Of a stretch of 64,000 nt of DNA, positions 1-11,407 are shown piece by piece (position 1 is the first letter of the stretch; every line of letters begins with the position of its first letter). Position numbers and translations under genes: made by a program. The notes below the pieces were generated by a model that was given only the letters and a program-made list of their open reading frames with translations, did not search any database and was not told the DNA's origin. Source of the DNA: Orientallactaga sibirica (lineage: Eukaryota; Chordata; Mammalia; Rodentia; Dipodidae); contig JAEOAD010000031.1 in the NCBI GenBank assembly GCA_036365145.1, forward strand, positions 11,380,001-11,444,000, in the 5' to 3' direction.

Positions 1-773
1 CATGATTATTTTCCTCTTAGAATTCTTCTCTTCAGCACGACCCCCTAGACCTTTGCCATATGAATTATGGTGAGTGAGCCAGCTGTATCAGCATCACTAG
101 GAATGAACTGGAAATGCAGATTTACAGGCCTTGGCTGTGACCTTCTGAATTGATTCTATGCTAGTGTTTGGAGAGCACTGTTGGGGATAAACTAGCAAGT
201 CAGATCTGGCCAGATACCTGTGGCCACATTTGTAATGTTTATGTATGAACCTACCTGTGTCCTATATTCATTCTCCTTCAGGCCTAACCAGACCACAACA
301 CTACCTATTCTTTGAGAAAAAGTTTGCATACCTCTGTTCTAGTGCAGATGCCTCTCTGAACTTGAGTTCTGATAGATTTTAAAAATTTTGCTTTTATCCA
401 TGGGGACAGAGATGGGCACCATTTCCACTGTGTTTCTTCATGTTTGTATGCCTCCTAGGTTTTGTTTAGCTCCACTCATGATTTTCATGACTTTCCCTCA
501 TGGAGATGCTTGTTTCCATGTGTGATTCTCTACAAGGCCAAAAGCAGTGCTCTTCGAGGGACCTGTAAGTATGGCAGGGAAGCAGCCGAGTACCTCAACA
601 AAGAGACAGGGCCACAATGTTATGGCTGATGGGAGACCTTGCAGTGAAACCAAAGGGAGTTCTGCAGTGTTAATGGAACCAGGGAACTGTCCCACCTTGA
701 GGCCAGGGGCTTTGGGATTTTGTACCTGAATAGCTGTAGTTGGTCTGGTACTCATGGGGGAAGGCACTTTTTT
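1..773. other. Unassigned sequence
   Basis: I recognise no gene, RNA or repeat here. Short open frames exist on both strands, but the longest runs on into the neighbouring SINE and shows no family resemblance, so none is taken as coding. Confidence 0.5.
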
Positions 774-1046
774 TCTGTCGCAAGCCCAACAGACTGGTCC
801 TTGGGAGGGGGGAGAGATGGAGAGAGAGAGAGGGAGAAAGGAGGAGAGAGAGAGAGAGAAAGAGAGTCTCCTGGGCCTCCATCCACTGTAATCAAACTCC
901 AGATGCATGTCCCGCCTTATGCATTTGTGCAACCTTGTGCATGCATCACCTTGCGATTCTGGCTTATGTAGGATCTGGGGAGTTGAACATGGGTCCTTAG
1001 GCTTCACAGGCATGCACCTTAACCACTAAACCATCTCTCTAGCCTG
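774..1046 (-). mobile_element. DIP-like tRNA-derived SINE, long variant
   Basis: Reverse-strand copy. It ends on the right with the complement of the tRNA-like head (ccatctctctagcc), preceded by the complement of the B box and a GA-rich stretch at 825-864 (the complement of the CT-rich 3' region). The left end carries the block 'gcaagcccaacagactg', which is shared with the copy at 9271-9550 and absent from the other copies, so the two form a distinct subtype. Confidence 0.8.
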
Positions 1047-1313
1047 AAAGGCACTTCTCAAGAGAAGCCTGCTCTTCTTGGCAGAAGATACCCATGAGCC
1101 TTTGACAGCTACTGCTCGAGCAGCAGGTCAGCGCCATGGCAGCCTTTTATTTTAATCTCTGTGTCCTTGGTTTCTCATACAGCTCCTGGCTTTCAGGAAG
1201 CAAGTGGTAAATCTCTGTTGCATGAACGAGTGTCTTCCCAATATAGGTCTTGTTAATTAAAAGAGACAGTTCCCATTGTCTTTATTTATGTTCATCCAAT
1301 TAATAAAGCAAAT

Positions 1314-1530
1314 CATCTTCTAATGAGTTAGGTTAACAATGTAAATGAGATGTACAGATGAAGATACCTAGCATACCTCCCAGTCCATAATAGCAGCAAC
1401 AAATGGTAGTTTATTTCTTCTTAACCATCTTCTAATGAGTTAGGTTAACCATCTAAATGAGATGTCCAGATGAAGGTACCTAGCATACTGCCTGGTCCAT
1501 AATAGGCAACAATAAATGGTAGTTTATTTC
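1314..1530 (+). repeat. Tandem duplication of a MIR-like segment, unit about 122 bp
   Basis: The segment starting at 1314 recurs at 1436 with the same order of words (catcttctaatgagttagg, gatgaagatacctagcata, ccataatag, aaatggtagtttattt). The second unit is slightly short. The content resembles the 3' half of MIR (a 'tgcctggtccataatagg...caataaatggtag' type ending). The units differ at roughly a tenth of positions by eye, so this is an old duplication. Confidence 0.7.
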
Positions 1531-1794
1531 CATTTTAGATTATGTAGGCTGTGTATATTTTATAAGGGAGAGCAACATCTTTCGTGTTTATGGCTTGTAA
1601 TAAATTCAAATGAATCAAGAGAGATTTCAGCTGATACGATACATGTGGTCTGTTCTTGCAGCTAACCAAGATGACCATGCTCAGCATGAACAGGTATCAT
1701 GATGGTGTAACATGAGATATCATAATGATAATGACTAGAGAAAGTGTGGGAAGTATCACTGAAAACATGGTTAGCTCTTAATCCTGTCTATATT

Positions 1795-1905
1795 ACAAAT
1801 CACAACAGCTGCTAGGTGTCTTGTGCCCACATGGGATAGGCATTGGGCTAAGTGACTTACCAATGTCCAAAACACCTCTATGGGTGGTAGATATGTAGTA
1901 GGTGG
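1795..1905 (-). mobile_element. MIR-like fragment
   Basis: Order of words (gctaggtgtcttgtgcc, gataggcattgggctaagtg) resembles the complement of the MIR 3' half. Diverged, no TSD seen. Confidence 0.4.
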
Positions 1906-2094
1906 ACAAGAAATGTAATTAAGATGACAGTAAAGCAGGGGCACCAATATTTTATGTTTATTTTGAATATAAAGTTAGAGTAGCATATTCAAGTCAGAAA
2001 TGTGTGAATATTTATATAAAAATTATTGTTTTAAAATTTGAATCCCATGTGAATGCACCATTAGCTCTTTAGTGCAGAGGATTTCTAAAAGTCT
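1906..2094. other. Unassigned AT-rich sequence
   Basis: Nothing recognised between two MIR-like fragments. Confidence 0.4.
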
Positions 2095-2195
2095 GATTTC
2101 ATACCCTCATATCAGATATTATTATCCCTATTCTAGAAATGAGGAAACAATAACTCAGAGAGACTAAACAGCCACTGAATCAGCCAGAAATTGGG
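2095..2195 (-). mobile_element. MIR fragment
   Basis: Contains 'tagaaatgaggaaacaata' followed by 'ctcagagagactaaacag', the typical complement of the MIR core. The tRNA-like head is not clear. Confidence 0.6.
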
Positions 2196-2494
2196 ATGCT
2201 TTTGACAAAGGAGTTGGAGGGCTGAAGCAACAGAAGGAAGGGTTAACTGGAGCCCACAGACTTGTCCCAGGCCATGGGCTGCTGTGGACGCTAGAGAAGT
2301 CAGTTCTCAATCTACAAGCCAGGTGGAATTGCATTGGGTTGCTGGATTCTGAAACAATCCAAACAAAGCTTTAGCACTATCCAGTAATTGCCACTCTCCT
2401 GGTATCATAAGCAGTAGGCTTCTCACTTCTGCTAGTACTTCTCTCTCTGGCTAGTACTTCCTGGAAGCATGAACCAGGAAGTCAGCATTCAGGA

Positions 2495-2810
2495 GAGCCT
2501 GAGAAATGGAGTTCATATAGACTCAATTTTCCACCAAATTTGATAACTTCAGTTTTCTTTACTGCCGAGTAGAACTCCATTGTGTAAATGTGCCACATCT
2601 TCATTATACACTCATCAATTGAGGGACATCTAGGCTGGTTCCATTTCCTAGCTATTGTGAACAGGGTGGCCATAAACATGGTTGAGCAAGTATCTCTAAG
2701 GCAGTGAGAGGAGTCCTTAGGATATATGCCTAGGAGTGGTATAGCTGGGTCATATGGTAGATCTATATTTAGCTGTCTCAGGAACCTCCACACTGACTCA
2801 CCCTCCTTCT
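2495..2810 (-). mobile_element. L1 fragment, 3' end of ORF2
   Basis: The minus-strand frame 2793-2482 reads as the C-terminal part of L1 ORF2 (words MWRFLRQLNIDLPYDPAIP, LLGIYPKDS, FTIARKWNQP, MWHIYTMEFYSAVKK). About 100 residues are open without a stop, but the fragment is cut off on both sides and cannot encode a working enzyme. The neighbours are unassigned. Confidence 0.85.
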
Positions 2811-3507
2811 GGTGAAGCAGAAGACAGAAGGGTGATGGTGATTAGAAAGAAAGAAATGCAGATAATATGGCTACGCTATAGCTCTTCTATAGAATGAGCA
2901 TGTTTAATGATAAAACTATACTACTGAATAATTTCATTTGTCTCACATGAAAATTCATGTTTGACTTTGTACAAGTCACTTGATTTGAAAATTCATGCTT
3001 CTTAGGACTGATAACTGGTTCATTTGTTCTCTGATTCTGGCTCTTTATTAAAGTATAGATTCGATCTTTCAAGAGAAAAAAGACATTTTCTCATATGAGT
3101 GACTTCATGAATATTGGCACTGGTGTTGAAGTGTTAGCATTTTGGAACCCTGCTGAGATCTTCTGCTGCCTCTCATTATGACATTTTCTCATGTCCCAGA
3201 AAGAGCATGTTTGAAACTGAAATGGCAATTTATAGTCTTCCTTGCAATATTTGTTATTTGATAGTAATTCTTAAAATGCATTTATAGCCATGCAGCATTG
3301 GAAGTTTCCATCTCTGAAGCTCATTCAATTATGGTCATTTATCAAATCAGACTGAATTAGGGGTACTAGAAAAAACAGGATAAGCTTCCTGTTGATGAGG
3401 AACTCATATTCTGAATTTGACCTAAAATGAAATAGTTTGTATGAATACTCTAGCAAACATTCTCAGAGAGAAAAATTATATTTAGGTTGTATTGCTTCTT
3501 TTCTTGA
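2811..3507. other. Unassigned sequence
   Basis: AT-rich; no repeat family or coding signal recognised. Confidence 0.45.
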
Positions 3508-3834
3508 TGTGGTGGTTTGAATCAGATGACCCTCCCCATAAACTCATGTGTTCTTGGTAATGGCTGGTAGTAATATGGGAGGTGGAGCCTTGCTGGATGA
3601 GATGTGTTACTGGGAATGAGCTCTGGGGTGTTATAGTCTCTCCCCCTTGCCAGAGCATTGCTGCTGTTTTCCACCTGTTGTGGCAGAGTTGTTGTCTAGC
3701 CTCTGCTCATGTCATGTTTTCCCCTGCCATAATGAAACTTTCCTTTAAGACTGTAAGCCAAAATGAACTTTTTCCCCTCATTGGCTGCTTCTGGTTAAGC
3801 ATTTTGTCCTAGTGACACAAAGATAGCTATAACA
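3508..3834 (+). mobile_element. MaLR-type solo LTR
   Basis: Starts TGTGGTGGTTTGAATCAG and ends TATAACA. The arrangement is the same as in the LTRs at 20790 and 45358: 'cccttgccag' in the middle, 'tctgctcatg', then 'gtaagccaaaatgaac' where the better copies have an AATAAA polyadenylation signal. The flanking five bases cttga / cttgt are a probable TSD with one mismatch. Confidence 0.75.
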
Positions 3835-3869
3835 CTTGTAGAAGATAGAAATTCTGCCTTTTAGCCTAG

Positions 3870-4100
3870 GGGGTTGATTTAGTCAGCTTTCTGTACAGAA
3901 ACAGACATGATAGAATGAATAAGTATTATCAAAGGCAATTCTTAGATTGGCTTACACAACTGGGGCTAGGTAGTCCAATAATGGCCGTCTGCATGCTGGA
4001 GAGGCTGAGAGGCTAGTAGCTGCTCAGTCTCTAATGCTGGATGCCTCAGCAGACCCAATCTGGTGCTGAAGGCCTGGAAGATTCCTGGGGACTCTAGTGT
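3870..4100 (-). repeat. Possible rodent LTR-like fragment
   Basis: Words such as 'agattggcttacacaac' and 'gtagctgctcagtctctaatgctggatg' resemble a rodent LTR-type repeat I know from mouse in the same orientation. I cannot name it. Confidence 0.3.
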
Positions 4101-4189
4101 TCAGTCCATACTGGACAGGTGAAGAAGTTGGAATTTGAGAATTTTCTTTTTGTGGTGCATGTTTGTGCACTTATATAGTATGTCATGGT

Positions 4190-4606
4190 ATGGTATGTGT
4201 ATGTGTAATGTGTGTGTAGTGTATTGCACATGTATGTGAAGATGTGTGGTGTGTGTGTGTGTGTGTGTGTGTGTGCCATGTGAGCATGTATGCAGAGGCC
4301 AAAGAAGAAAGAATGCTTGTTTTCTGCATTGTTTCCTCAAGTCAGTTTTGTTCTTTTATTTCTCTTCTCTCCTCTCTCTCTTTCTCTCTCTCTTTCCAGG
4401 GCTGCTGGATTTAGGGCAGATGGGCTAACAAGTGAGCTCCAACAATGCTCCAGTCTGTCCTTCTCCCTTCCCCCAGGACTGTGGTTACAGGAGTGTCTAG
4501 CTATGCAAGGCTCTTTGCATGGATGCTGAAGATTGACCTCAGGTCCTCTCAGGCCTTCCTGCTTGTGCAGTAAGTTCTCTTACATGCTGACCCACCTCCT
4601 CAGCCT
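4190..4606 (-). repeat. GT-tailed tRNA-SINE-like rodent repeat, copy 1
   Basis: A (GT)n run (4246-4275) is followed by about 330 bp that ends in a tRNA-SINE-like complement (gctgacccacctcctcagcc). The order of words matches the copy at 6250-6616. Frames reading through the GT run give meaningless His/Thr or Val/Cys repeats. Confidence 0.5.
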
Positions 4607-4686
4607 TTGACGTCTGAGATTAGGAAGAATAACAGCAGCAGTAACAACAACAGGATAGACACTTTCACCATCAAGAAGTGAAAGCA

Positions 4687-4909
4687 GGCCTGGGGAAATG
4701 GCTTAGTGGTTAAGGCATTTGCCTGCGAAGCCTAAGGACCTGAGTTTGATTCCCCAGGACCCATGTAAGCCAGATGCATAAGGTGGCATATGAGTCTGGA
4801 GTTCATTTGCAGTGGCTGGAGACCCTGACATGCCCATTCACTCTTTCTTTCTGTCTCTTCCTCTCTCTCCCTCAAATAAATAAATAAAAGGTATTTAAAA
4901 AAAAAAAAA
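4687..4909 (+). mobile_element. DIP-like SINE
   Basis: Plus-strand copy with a clear tRNA-like head: A-box region 'tggcttagtggttaaggc', B-box region 'gagtttgattcccc', then 'gccagatgcataaggtggc', CT-rich 3' part, AAATAAATAAATAAA and a poly(A) tail. The flanks 'agaagtgaaagcagg' and 'agaagtaaaatcagg' form an imperfect TSD. Confidence 0.9.
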
Positions 4910-4924
4910 GAAGTAAAATCAGGT

Positions 4925-6240
4925 GGGCAAGCTGCTCTGCTTGTTCATAGGGCTTCTTTATAACTGGGTCTCCTGCCAGAAGGTGGTCTCCACTCTGGAG
5001 TAGAGTTCTCATGCCAGTTGATCCTTCCTGGAAAAACCTTCCAAGACCCTCTCAGAAACATGCCTTAGTTGATTCCAGATCCTGTTAAGTAACCAGTCAA
5101 GATTAATATTTATAGAATCCAAAGAGAGAGAAGAGACATGAAGAATGGGTAATTCTCTGGGATGACTATCCGCTTGGCCTGATATTCTTCCTCTTTTTAG
5201 CATTGGTCCTCAGTCTCTTCTGGAGCACCAATGGCTGGAAGGGACTTCATCACAAGAGCAACTGTCATGTGACAGAAAAAAATGACAGGAAATATTCTAA
5301 TCTGCCTAACTTCATTTTGATCTTGCTGTGAAACAAAGATCTTGAATGTGAGAAGCAGATAAGAGTAATAGGAGAGCTTCATAGAGAGTGACTACTTAAC
5401 CACCGAGTTAACCAGAAATCCATGGCAGGGCATTTAAGGCCATGAAATAGCTGATCACTTTACTTCCCAGTCTTTTCTACCATTCCCACAACTCCTATCT
5501 ACTCCAGTTTCAACTTGCTCAATGAAGTAAAGCAGTGTTTTAATTAAACAGAGTATTCTGCAGAACTTCAAAACACAGGTAAGGCAGAATGTTTTGGTTA
5601 AAAACTTTGGGGGATGCAGAACTAACTGCTTTGCATCTGTACTTTGATGGCAGGGCATCTCCTCCAGATCTTAAACTTCTCTGGTCAAGTGTTGTATCGT
5701 TATCTATTTCTTCTCTTTCTTTCTTGCTCTGTTAGGAGTTTTGTTGTTGTGGCTTGGAACACCATCCTTCTGTAATGCTTTTTTGTTCAAATCCATTTTC
5801 AGCCTACTCCGTTTCTTTCAGGAAGCTCTTCTTAATTTGCTCCACATGAAGCCAATCCAGTTTTGCGTGTGCCCAATGGCTGTGTTCAGGGAAAGTTGCC
5901 ATACCATCATGTTGTAAAGTGGCTTATATCTTCTTGTTTGACATAGAGGAAGTATTTAGTAATTCAATTACTTCTAAAGAGGAGGATGTTTACATTTTTT
6001 TAGCTCTTTGATAATTCCCTTTTTAAACTGGCTAAGACTTTCCTAATTTGTTTCCCTATTCTACCACATGGAATGAGTTTTCTTTCTCATCTAGGCCCCA
6101 CTCAAATATCACATCATAAACAAAACCTGTTTTGAATCTTCCCATCTTCCCCAATGGGAATAGTATCCATTCCTTTGAAGGCCCAATGGCCTACTTTAGG
6201 CCCTCTTTGAAGACCTTGCATTTTCTTTTATCTTTTTCCC
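4925..6240. other. Mostly unassigned; possible L2 traces
   Basis: No coding signal. Short pieces at about 5790-5860 and 6090-6165 ('aggccccactcaaatatcac' followed by 'cttcccatc') faintly resemble the 3' end of L2. Confidence 0.35.
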
Positions 6241-6249
6241 TTTGGCATG

Positions 6250-6616
6250 CATGTGTGTTTAGGATATGTGGTGGAGTATGTTATATGATGTGTGTAATGT
6301 ATGTATATGCATGTACAGATGTGTGTGCCCTGTGACCATGTAAAACGAAGCCAGAGAATGCTGAGTATCTTCTTTGCACTCATCCTCTTGTTATTTGGAG
6401 ATGGAGTTTCTCATTCAAACCACAGCTGCCCTTTTTACAGTATTTTCAGCAACCATTGGCAATTCTCTGGTCCCACTCCCTCCTCCAGCATTGAGGTTAC
6501 AGAGCTGTCAGGCTATGGCCAGTTGTTTATGTGGCTGCCGCGGAATAGGACTCAGGGAATCTCAGACCCTCTTAGGCCTTCAGGCTTGTGTTGCAAGCAC
6601 TCTCCCAGCCCCTGAC
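6250..6616 (-). repeat. GT-tailed tRNA-SINE-like rodent repeat, copy 2
   Basis: Same design and orientation as 4190-4606: alternating GT/AT-rich left part, 'ccctgtgaccatgta', a central pyrimidine-rich block with 'gaggttacag', then 'cttaggccttcaggcttgtg' and 'gcaagcactctcccagcccc'. More diverged than a recent SINE. Confidence 0.5.
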
Positions 6617-7082
6617 ACTGGGTCTTCTGTTACACAGCTGCATACATATTTGTGTTCTGTATAATCTTGTCAATTACTAAAGGAAAGGTGTGTGGTAAGG
6701 GAATGAAAGAAGATCAAATCTGTGATGAATACAAACTGAACCCATACTGAAATGAAGGTCCTGACTTCTTTGAATCTCAGTTTTCTCATTTAAAATGAGG
6801 TGATCTTTGTGTGGAGATCAAATTTGATAGGAATCAAGTAGCTTACAAAAATTGTAAATTTCTTCCAGATTCAACATTGAGACTTCCCCAGTATCTTGTA
6901 TGAATATTTATTTGGTGGTTGAACTGAATTAGGACAGTGGATTTAATATTCCAGTAGATATTAGTGTTTATAACAGATGCAGAGAACATCAAACTATCTG
7001 GAAAACAATTTAAGATGTGATTTAAATAGATTTTAAAATTAAGAACATACTTTGTATGGATATAGCATGTGTTGGTACCATC
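6617..7082. other. Unassigned AT-rich sequence
   Basis: No repeat family or gene recognised. Confidence 0.4.
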
Positions 7083-7925
7083 TTTTCCCACCTCCCTGCC
7101 CCATTCTTCTGAAGGCCATTCTCAGTGGGATTGCTGGTATTTTCCAAGGGGTTGTGGGTTTTTTATTGTGAGAGCAAAAGTCAGTTATTGTGGGGGTGGG
7201 GAGTGTGACAAGGCAATGCTTCTGGGTATGATATTCCAAGCTGTGGCTCTTATAATCTTTCCACCGTTTTTCTGCAAATTTCCCTGATCCCTGGTGGGTA
7301 TATTTTAAGTCTACTTCAGTGGCAAGCTCTTAGTAGCTTCTGCATTTCTGCTTTGGTATGTGTTGAGTATCCTCAGCATCTGTCTCCTTCACCCTGGGGC
7401 TGACTGTCTGGCTCACCATAAAGCACCACTTTGGCTTATCTCCCCAATTCCTCTGTGGTTTCACCTGGTCCTTGGCTGAAGCACTAGGGTTGGTTTATCT
7501 CTGCAGGTCTCGATACCTTCTGAAAAAGAAAAACAGATTCTCCAATGGAGAACGAAGTATAGGTTAAATGGGATAAGCATTGTAAAGTTGTGGAGATTTT
7601 GATGGATATATCCCCTCTTTTAGCCAAAGACTAGAGGGAGCTTGCTGTAGGAGATCATAATCTTTGTCTCCATAAGATTTTGACCTGATTCCCAGTTCCA
7701 GTGTTCCTTTCAATGGAGGGGATCTCTTAGCCAATCAAAAAGCCATTGGTTACCTACCAAGGCTGTGTGCTACCATTGCACAGAAGTTCCCTTGAGACGT
7801 GGTTTTTCTTTCTGAGGTTTCTGTAAGGTGCAGTCAACTGGAGTTGTCATGGCTTAGTGATCCCCCTTTGTATGTATCATTGGAGGGCACAGTATCCTCA
7901 TAATGTGTCACAAAGCTATGTCATT
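7083..7925 (-). mobile_element. L1-associated 3'-end repeat (family also at 38405 and 41240)
   Basis: Shares ordered words with 38405-39328: a GT/G-rich opening, 'tttccctgatccctggtggg', 'tctccaatggagaacg', 'agccaaagactagagggagc', 'cccagttccag', 'ttggttacctacc', 'ctgtgtgctaccattgcac'. I recall a mouse L1-associated repeat with the same order. The strand is inferred by comparison with the copy at 23540, whose poly(T) lies on the left. Confidence 0.5.
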
Positions 7926-7999
7926 CATCTCATTAGACTGGCAATAAATCATCTCTCATCCCTGCAAGAAGAAATGGGTAAGAAAAAGACTAGATTACA

Positions 8000-8243
8000 T
8001 AATTTTATTTTATTTATTTTTATTTATTTTATTTTATAAATTTTATTTATTTATTTGCAAGCAGAGAGAAATAGAGAGAAGAGATGCAGACAGAGAGAGA
8101 ATGGGCATGCCATGGCTTCCATCCACTGAAAACAAACTCCAGACGCATGTGCCCCTTGTGCATCTGGCTTATGTGGGGAATTGAACATGGGTCCTTTTTC
8201 TTTGCAAGCAAATGCCTTAACCACTAAGCAATCTCTCCAGCCC
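8000..8243 (-). mobile_element. DIP-like SINE
   Basis: Left: TTTAT-rich complement of the A-rich tail and a GA-rich stretch. Right: 'aacaaactccagacgcatgtgcc', 'gcatctggcttatg', 'ccactaagcaatctctccagccc' (the complement of the tRNA-like head). Confidence 0.9.
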
Positions 8244-9250
8244 CTCACATAAGTTTATATTTATTTATATTTACAATTATATTATTATTACCTGTTATTG
8301 ATCTCTTACTGTGCCAAATGTATACATTAAACTTCATCTTCAGGTGTGTGAGTCTAGGAGGATATATTCCAGCAGGGTTCAGTGCTGTCAGAAGCTTCAG
8401 TTACCTGCTGGTGGGGTGGGACAGGTCTTAGAATGTCTTTCGTACATATAATGGGAGGTATTCAAAAGTGCATTATTTGACTGCATTTATCGTTATTCAC
8501 AGGAAATGTTTCTAGGCTATTCTTCTTTACCCCAGATTTTGAGAAATAGAGAAATAAACTATAGATCCTACAGGACAGAACAAACACTCTTCTCTCTGCG
8601 TGTCTTTCTACCTGTTACGCTGATGGCTGCTGTTAAAATTCAGTTAAAGCCAAATGGCACAGGCTTTTTCTATTATCTTTCAATCACAACCATGTACTAA
8701 ATATCACTGAAATAGTTGCCAGGAATATTAGAATAAATAAAATAAAATTTTTATTAATGGGGACCATGCATCCTTATATTTAGTACAAACTGAGTTATCT
8801 TCTCTGACCACCCTAGCAAAAAAGTTTCAGTAAATGACCCTGAAAGCGGGCATTACTGGAACACTTTTTACTGTGGCCTACAGACCAATCTTGTTAGCTT
8901 TTAAAGGCATCATGTTTCCTAACATGTTAGGAAAATTATGTGGGTAGTCTCATGGACTGACTTGCATTAACCACATTTTGAGACTAATGAGTAAACATTA
9001 ATTTGAATTATTAGTTGACTGTCACCATTCTTGATTCAGATGGAATATACTTTATGCACTGGTCTCATCATGGAATTGTAAAGCTTCCTGGTGAGCCTGA
9101 ATCAGAACAAGTAGGGAATAGTTACTAAGTTGATGTTGAGGGTCCTCTCAGCTTAGCCCTCCCTTCTTCATTCTCTTCTTCATTTGCTATACAACAAATA
9201 CTTCTTGAAAATCAAATATACCAAGCTGGATAACAAAGAGTTATGAAGCA
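8244..9250. other. Unassigned sequence
   Basis: Nothing recognised on either strand. Confidence 0.45.
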
Positions 9251-9267
9251 CAATGTCCTATTTTTAA

Positions 9268-9329
9268 ACTTTTTTTTGAGGCAAGCCCAACAGACTGTTC
9301 TTTGTTTTATGTGAGAGATAGAAAGAAAG

Positions 9330-9365
<36 letters not shown>

Positions 9366-9551
9366 GGTACACTAGGGCTTCATCTAGTGCAATTGAACTC
9401 CAAATACATTTTCCCCCTTGTGCATTATGTGCAACCTTGAGCACTTGTGTCACTTTGTGCATGTGGTTTATGTGGAACCTGGAGAGTTGAACATGGGTCA
9501 TTAGGCTTCGCAGGCAAGTGCCTTAACCATTAAGCCATCTATCAAGCCCAA
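9268..9551 (-). mobile_element. DIP-like SINE, long variant
   Basis: Same subtype as 774-1046 ('gcaagcccaacagactg', 'gtgcaaccttgagca'). It is flanked by a good TSD, 'aatgtcctatttttaaa', at 9252-9268 and 9552-9568, which fixes the ends. A (GA)n run lies at 9335-9363. Confidence 0.9.
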
Positions 9552-9568
9552 AATGTCCTATTTTTAAA

Positions 9569-10984
9569 TCATAGATTTTTAGCTTGCTAGCCATGTAACC
9601 TGGAGGAAGTTATTTAATTTCTAAAGGCTGCAGAGTACTCCTGGGTAGTAATGTCCATCCCAACCAGGTTCAAAAAGCTGTAATATGGATGCAGCTTAGG
9701 GGAGGATAGAGAATTCATGGTTTGATACTCAAGCTGACCTATATAATTCAGGAGGTTAGCTGGGCTATGAATTTTCTTTCTTCTGCACACTGGGAAATTG
9801 GGTGTTTCAAAGTGACTAATTGCATTTCCTTGGCTGACACTCAATAAGGGACAGATATTGATCAGGACCAAAGAGTAAAATGAACTGTTTATTTGAGAAG
9901 AGCATGGACATTGCCACCTTGTGGGAAGAAACAAAGTGTAATAGTTATGTGGGCTCTTAGTCCCCTTAAAAAGCTCTATGCTCTAATAAAGGGTGGACTT
10001 TAGTTGTTTTGTATGTCATCAACTTTGGATTTTTGTCATTTTCCATCTTTATCTCTTGTAATTTGGACCTTCTTCAAATGATTCCCTAACAAATGAGATC
10101 AATTTTCCTCTGAAATGTGTTTTTAAAAGAAATTACAGTCATCCCAGACTCATGTTCTTTGGGAGGAAGCAGTACATTTGGCAGTTTCCATTGCTTCTGG
10201 TTGAGATCAGATTGGATTTCAGGCAGTCCTCTTCAAGCTATGCCCTAATTAAGATGAACAGATATTGTTAGCTGGCCTGTTTAATCAGTTTCCCATCTGG
10301 CATAATCATGTTTATGAGCAGATCTGCTTTTGCTTAGCTTGGGTTGTAGCTAAAATCAACAGTATAGGGCAATTACATCTCTTAGAATCATGGAGACACT
10401 TCATCTTTAATCCTAACTGGACAATCACATTTCAAACCTGCCCAATAAACATACAGCATGCTTATGCTGTTGGAATCCCCTTAGGCTCATGCTATCCATC
10501 TATGTTTACTTTTACTCATTCAATTCCAGTAATAATCCCTAGATCCTTCATATATGTAGGCTACCAGTGACTCAGCATGTGCTATTATAAAAAAGAGAGT
10601 GCCTGTGCTCAACATGCTCTTAGAATCAAGAAGTCTCAAGAACACATGGAATAGTTGTGATAATAATGAGGTTAATGTGCCCTGGGGCAATTCTATTGCA
10701 TGCAGATTAAAATCCTAACTGGAGGAGGAAATAAGATTCAGTAGGGGCACATGTACTCCTTTCTCCCATTCTCAGAGCTCAAAACTTCCTTGCTCTCTTC
10801 TGAGCTTGCCAAGCTTAGGCAAAGGAAGAAATGGAGAAAGCCAGACAAGTGACGACAAAGCCAAGACCTTTCTGGAGGTTCACATGGGAAGAGTGTGGTG
10901 TCACCTAGATTTAAGATGCATCTGTATGAGCAACACAAGAACAGTTAGCAGGAAAAGGTACACCAAGGAGAAAGAAAATGAAGA
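9569..10984. other. Unassigned sequence
   Basis: About 1.4 kb with no repeat family recognised. Open frames of up to about 100 codons (9934-9614 minus, 10265-10570 plus) have no motif or family resemblance and are probably chance. Confidence 0.4.
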
Positions 10985-11407
10985 TTTGTCTCTCTGCCTG
11001 CCTACTTGTGCCATTCTGAGTAGGGACACCTGAAGTGGTTGTATTTGCCATACTGAGTAGGCCATTTAGGGCCCAGGTAAGTGCTCCATGCACACCCAGC
11101 CAGTTCAGTGGGTACAACCTCTCAAACTCAAGCATACTTAGATTGGAGATCAGGCCACACATTTGGTACTGATCTCATTCTCTGGCCTGCTCTAATGAAC
11201 TGCCCTGAGAAGGGACGCCTGAACTGACCACATTCCTAAGTCCAGATATGTATGAAGATTGCATACACAAGGAGGAAGCTGGCCCAGACTTGCACATAGG
11301 CAGCCAGCCCACACCCATCAGGATCAAAGCTGACTAGGCCATTCCACATAGGCTCTCCAAGAACCATTGCTGCTGCATTCTCAGCAAGATAAAAGGATTA
11401 TGTCTAG

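Noticed and set aside
498..1013. 171-codon minus-strand open frame
   Set aside because: Its N-terminal half is the DIP-like SINE (GA-rich tract gives Leu/Ser repeats) and the rest has no family resemblance.
3508..3834. DNA transposon (hAT-type) as an alternative for this repeat
   Set aside because: TG...CA-type ends, a polyadenylation-like site and alignment with the LTRs of the two MaLR proviruses favour an LTR.
10265..10570. 101-codon open frame as a possible gene
   Set aside because: No motif, no family, no splice context; composition is like its surroundings.
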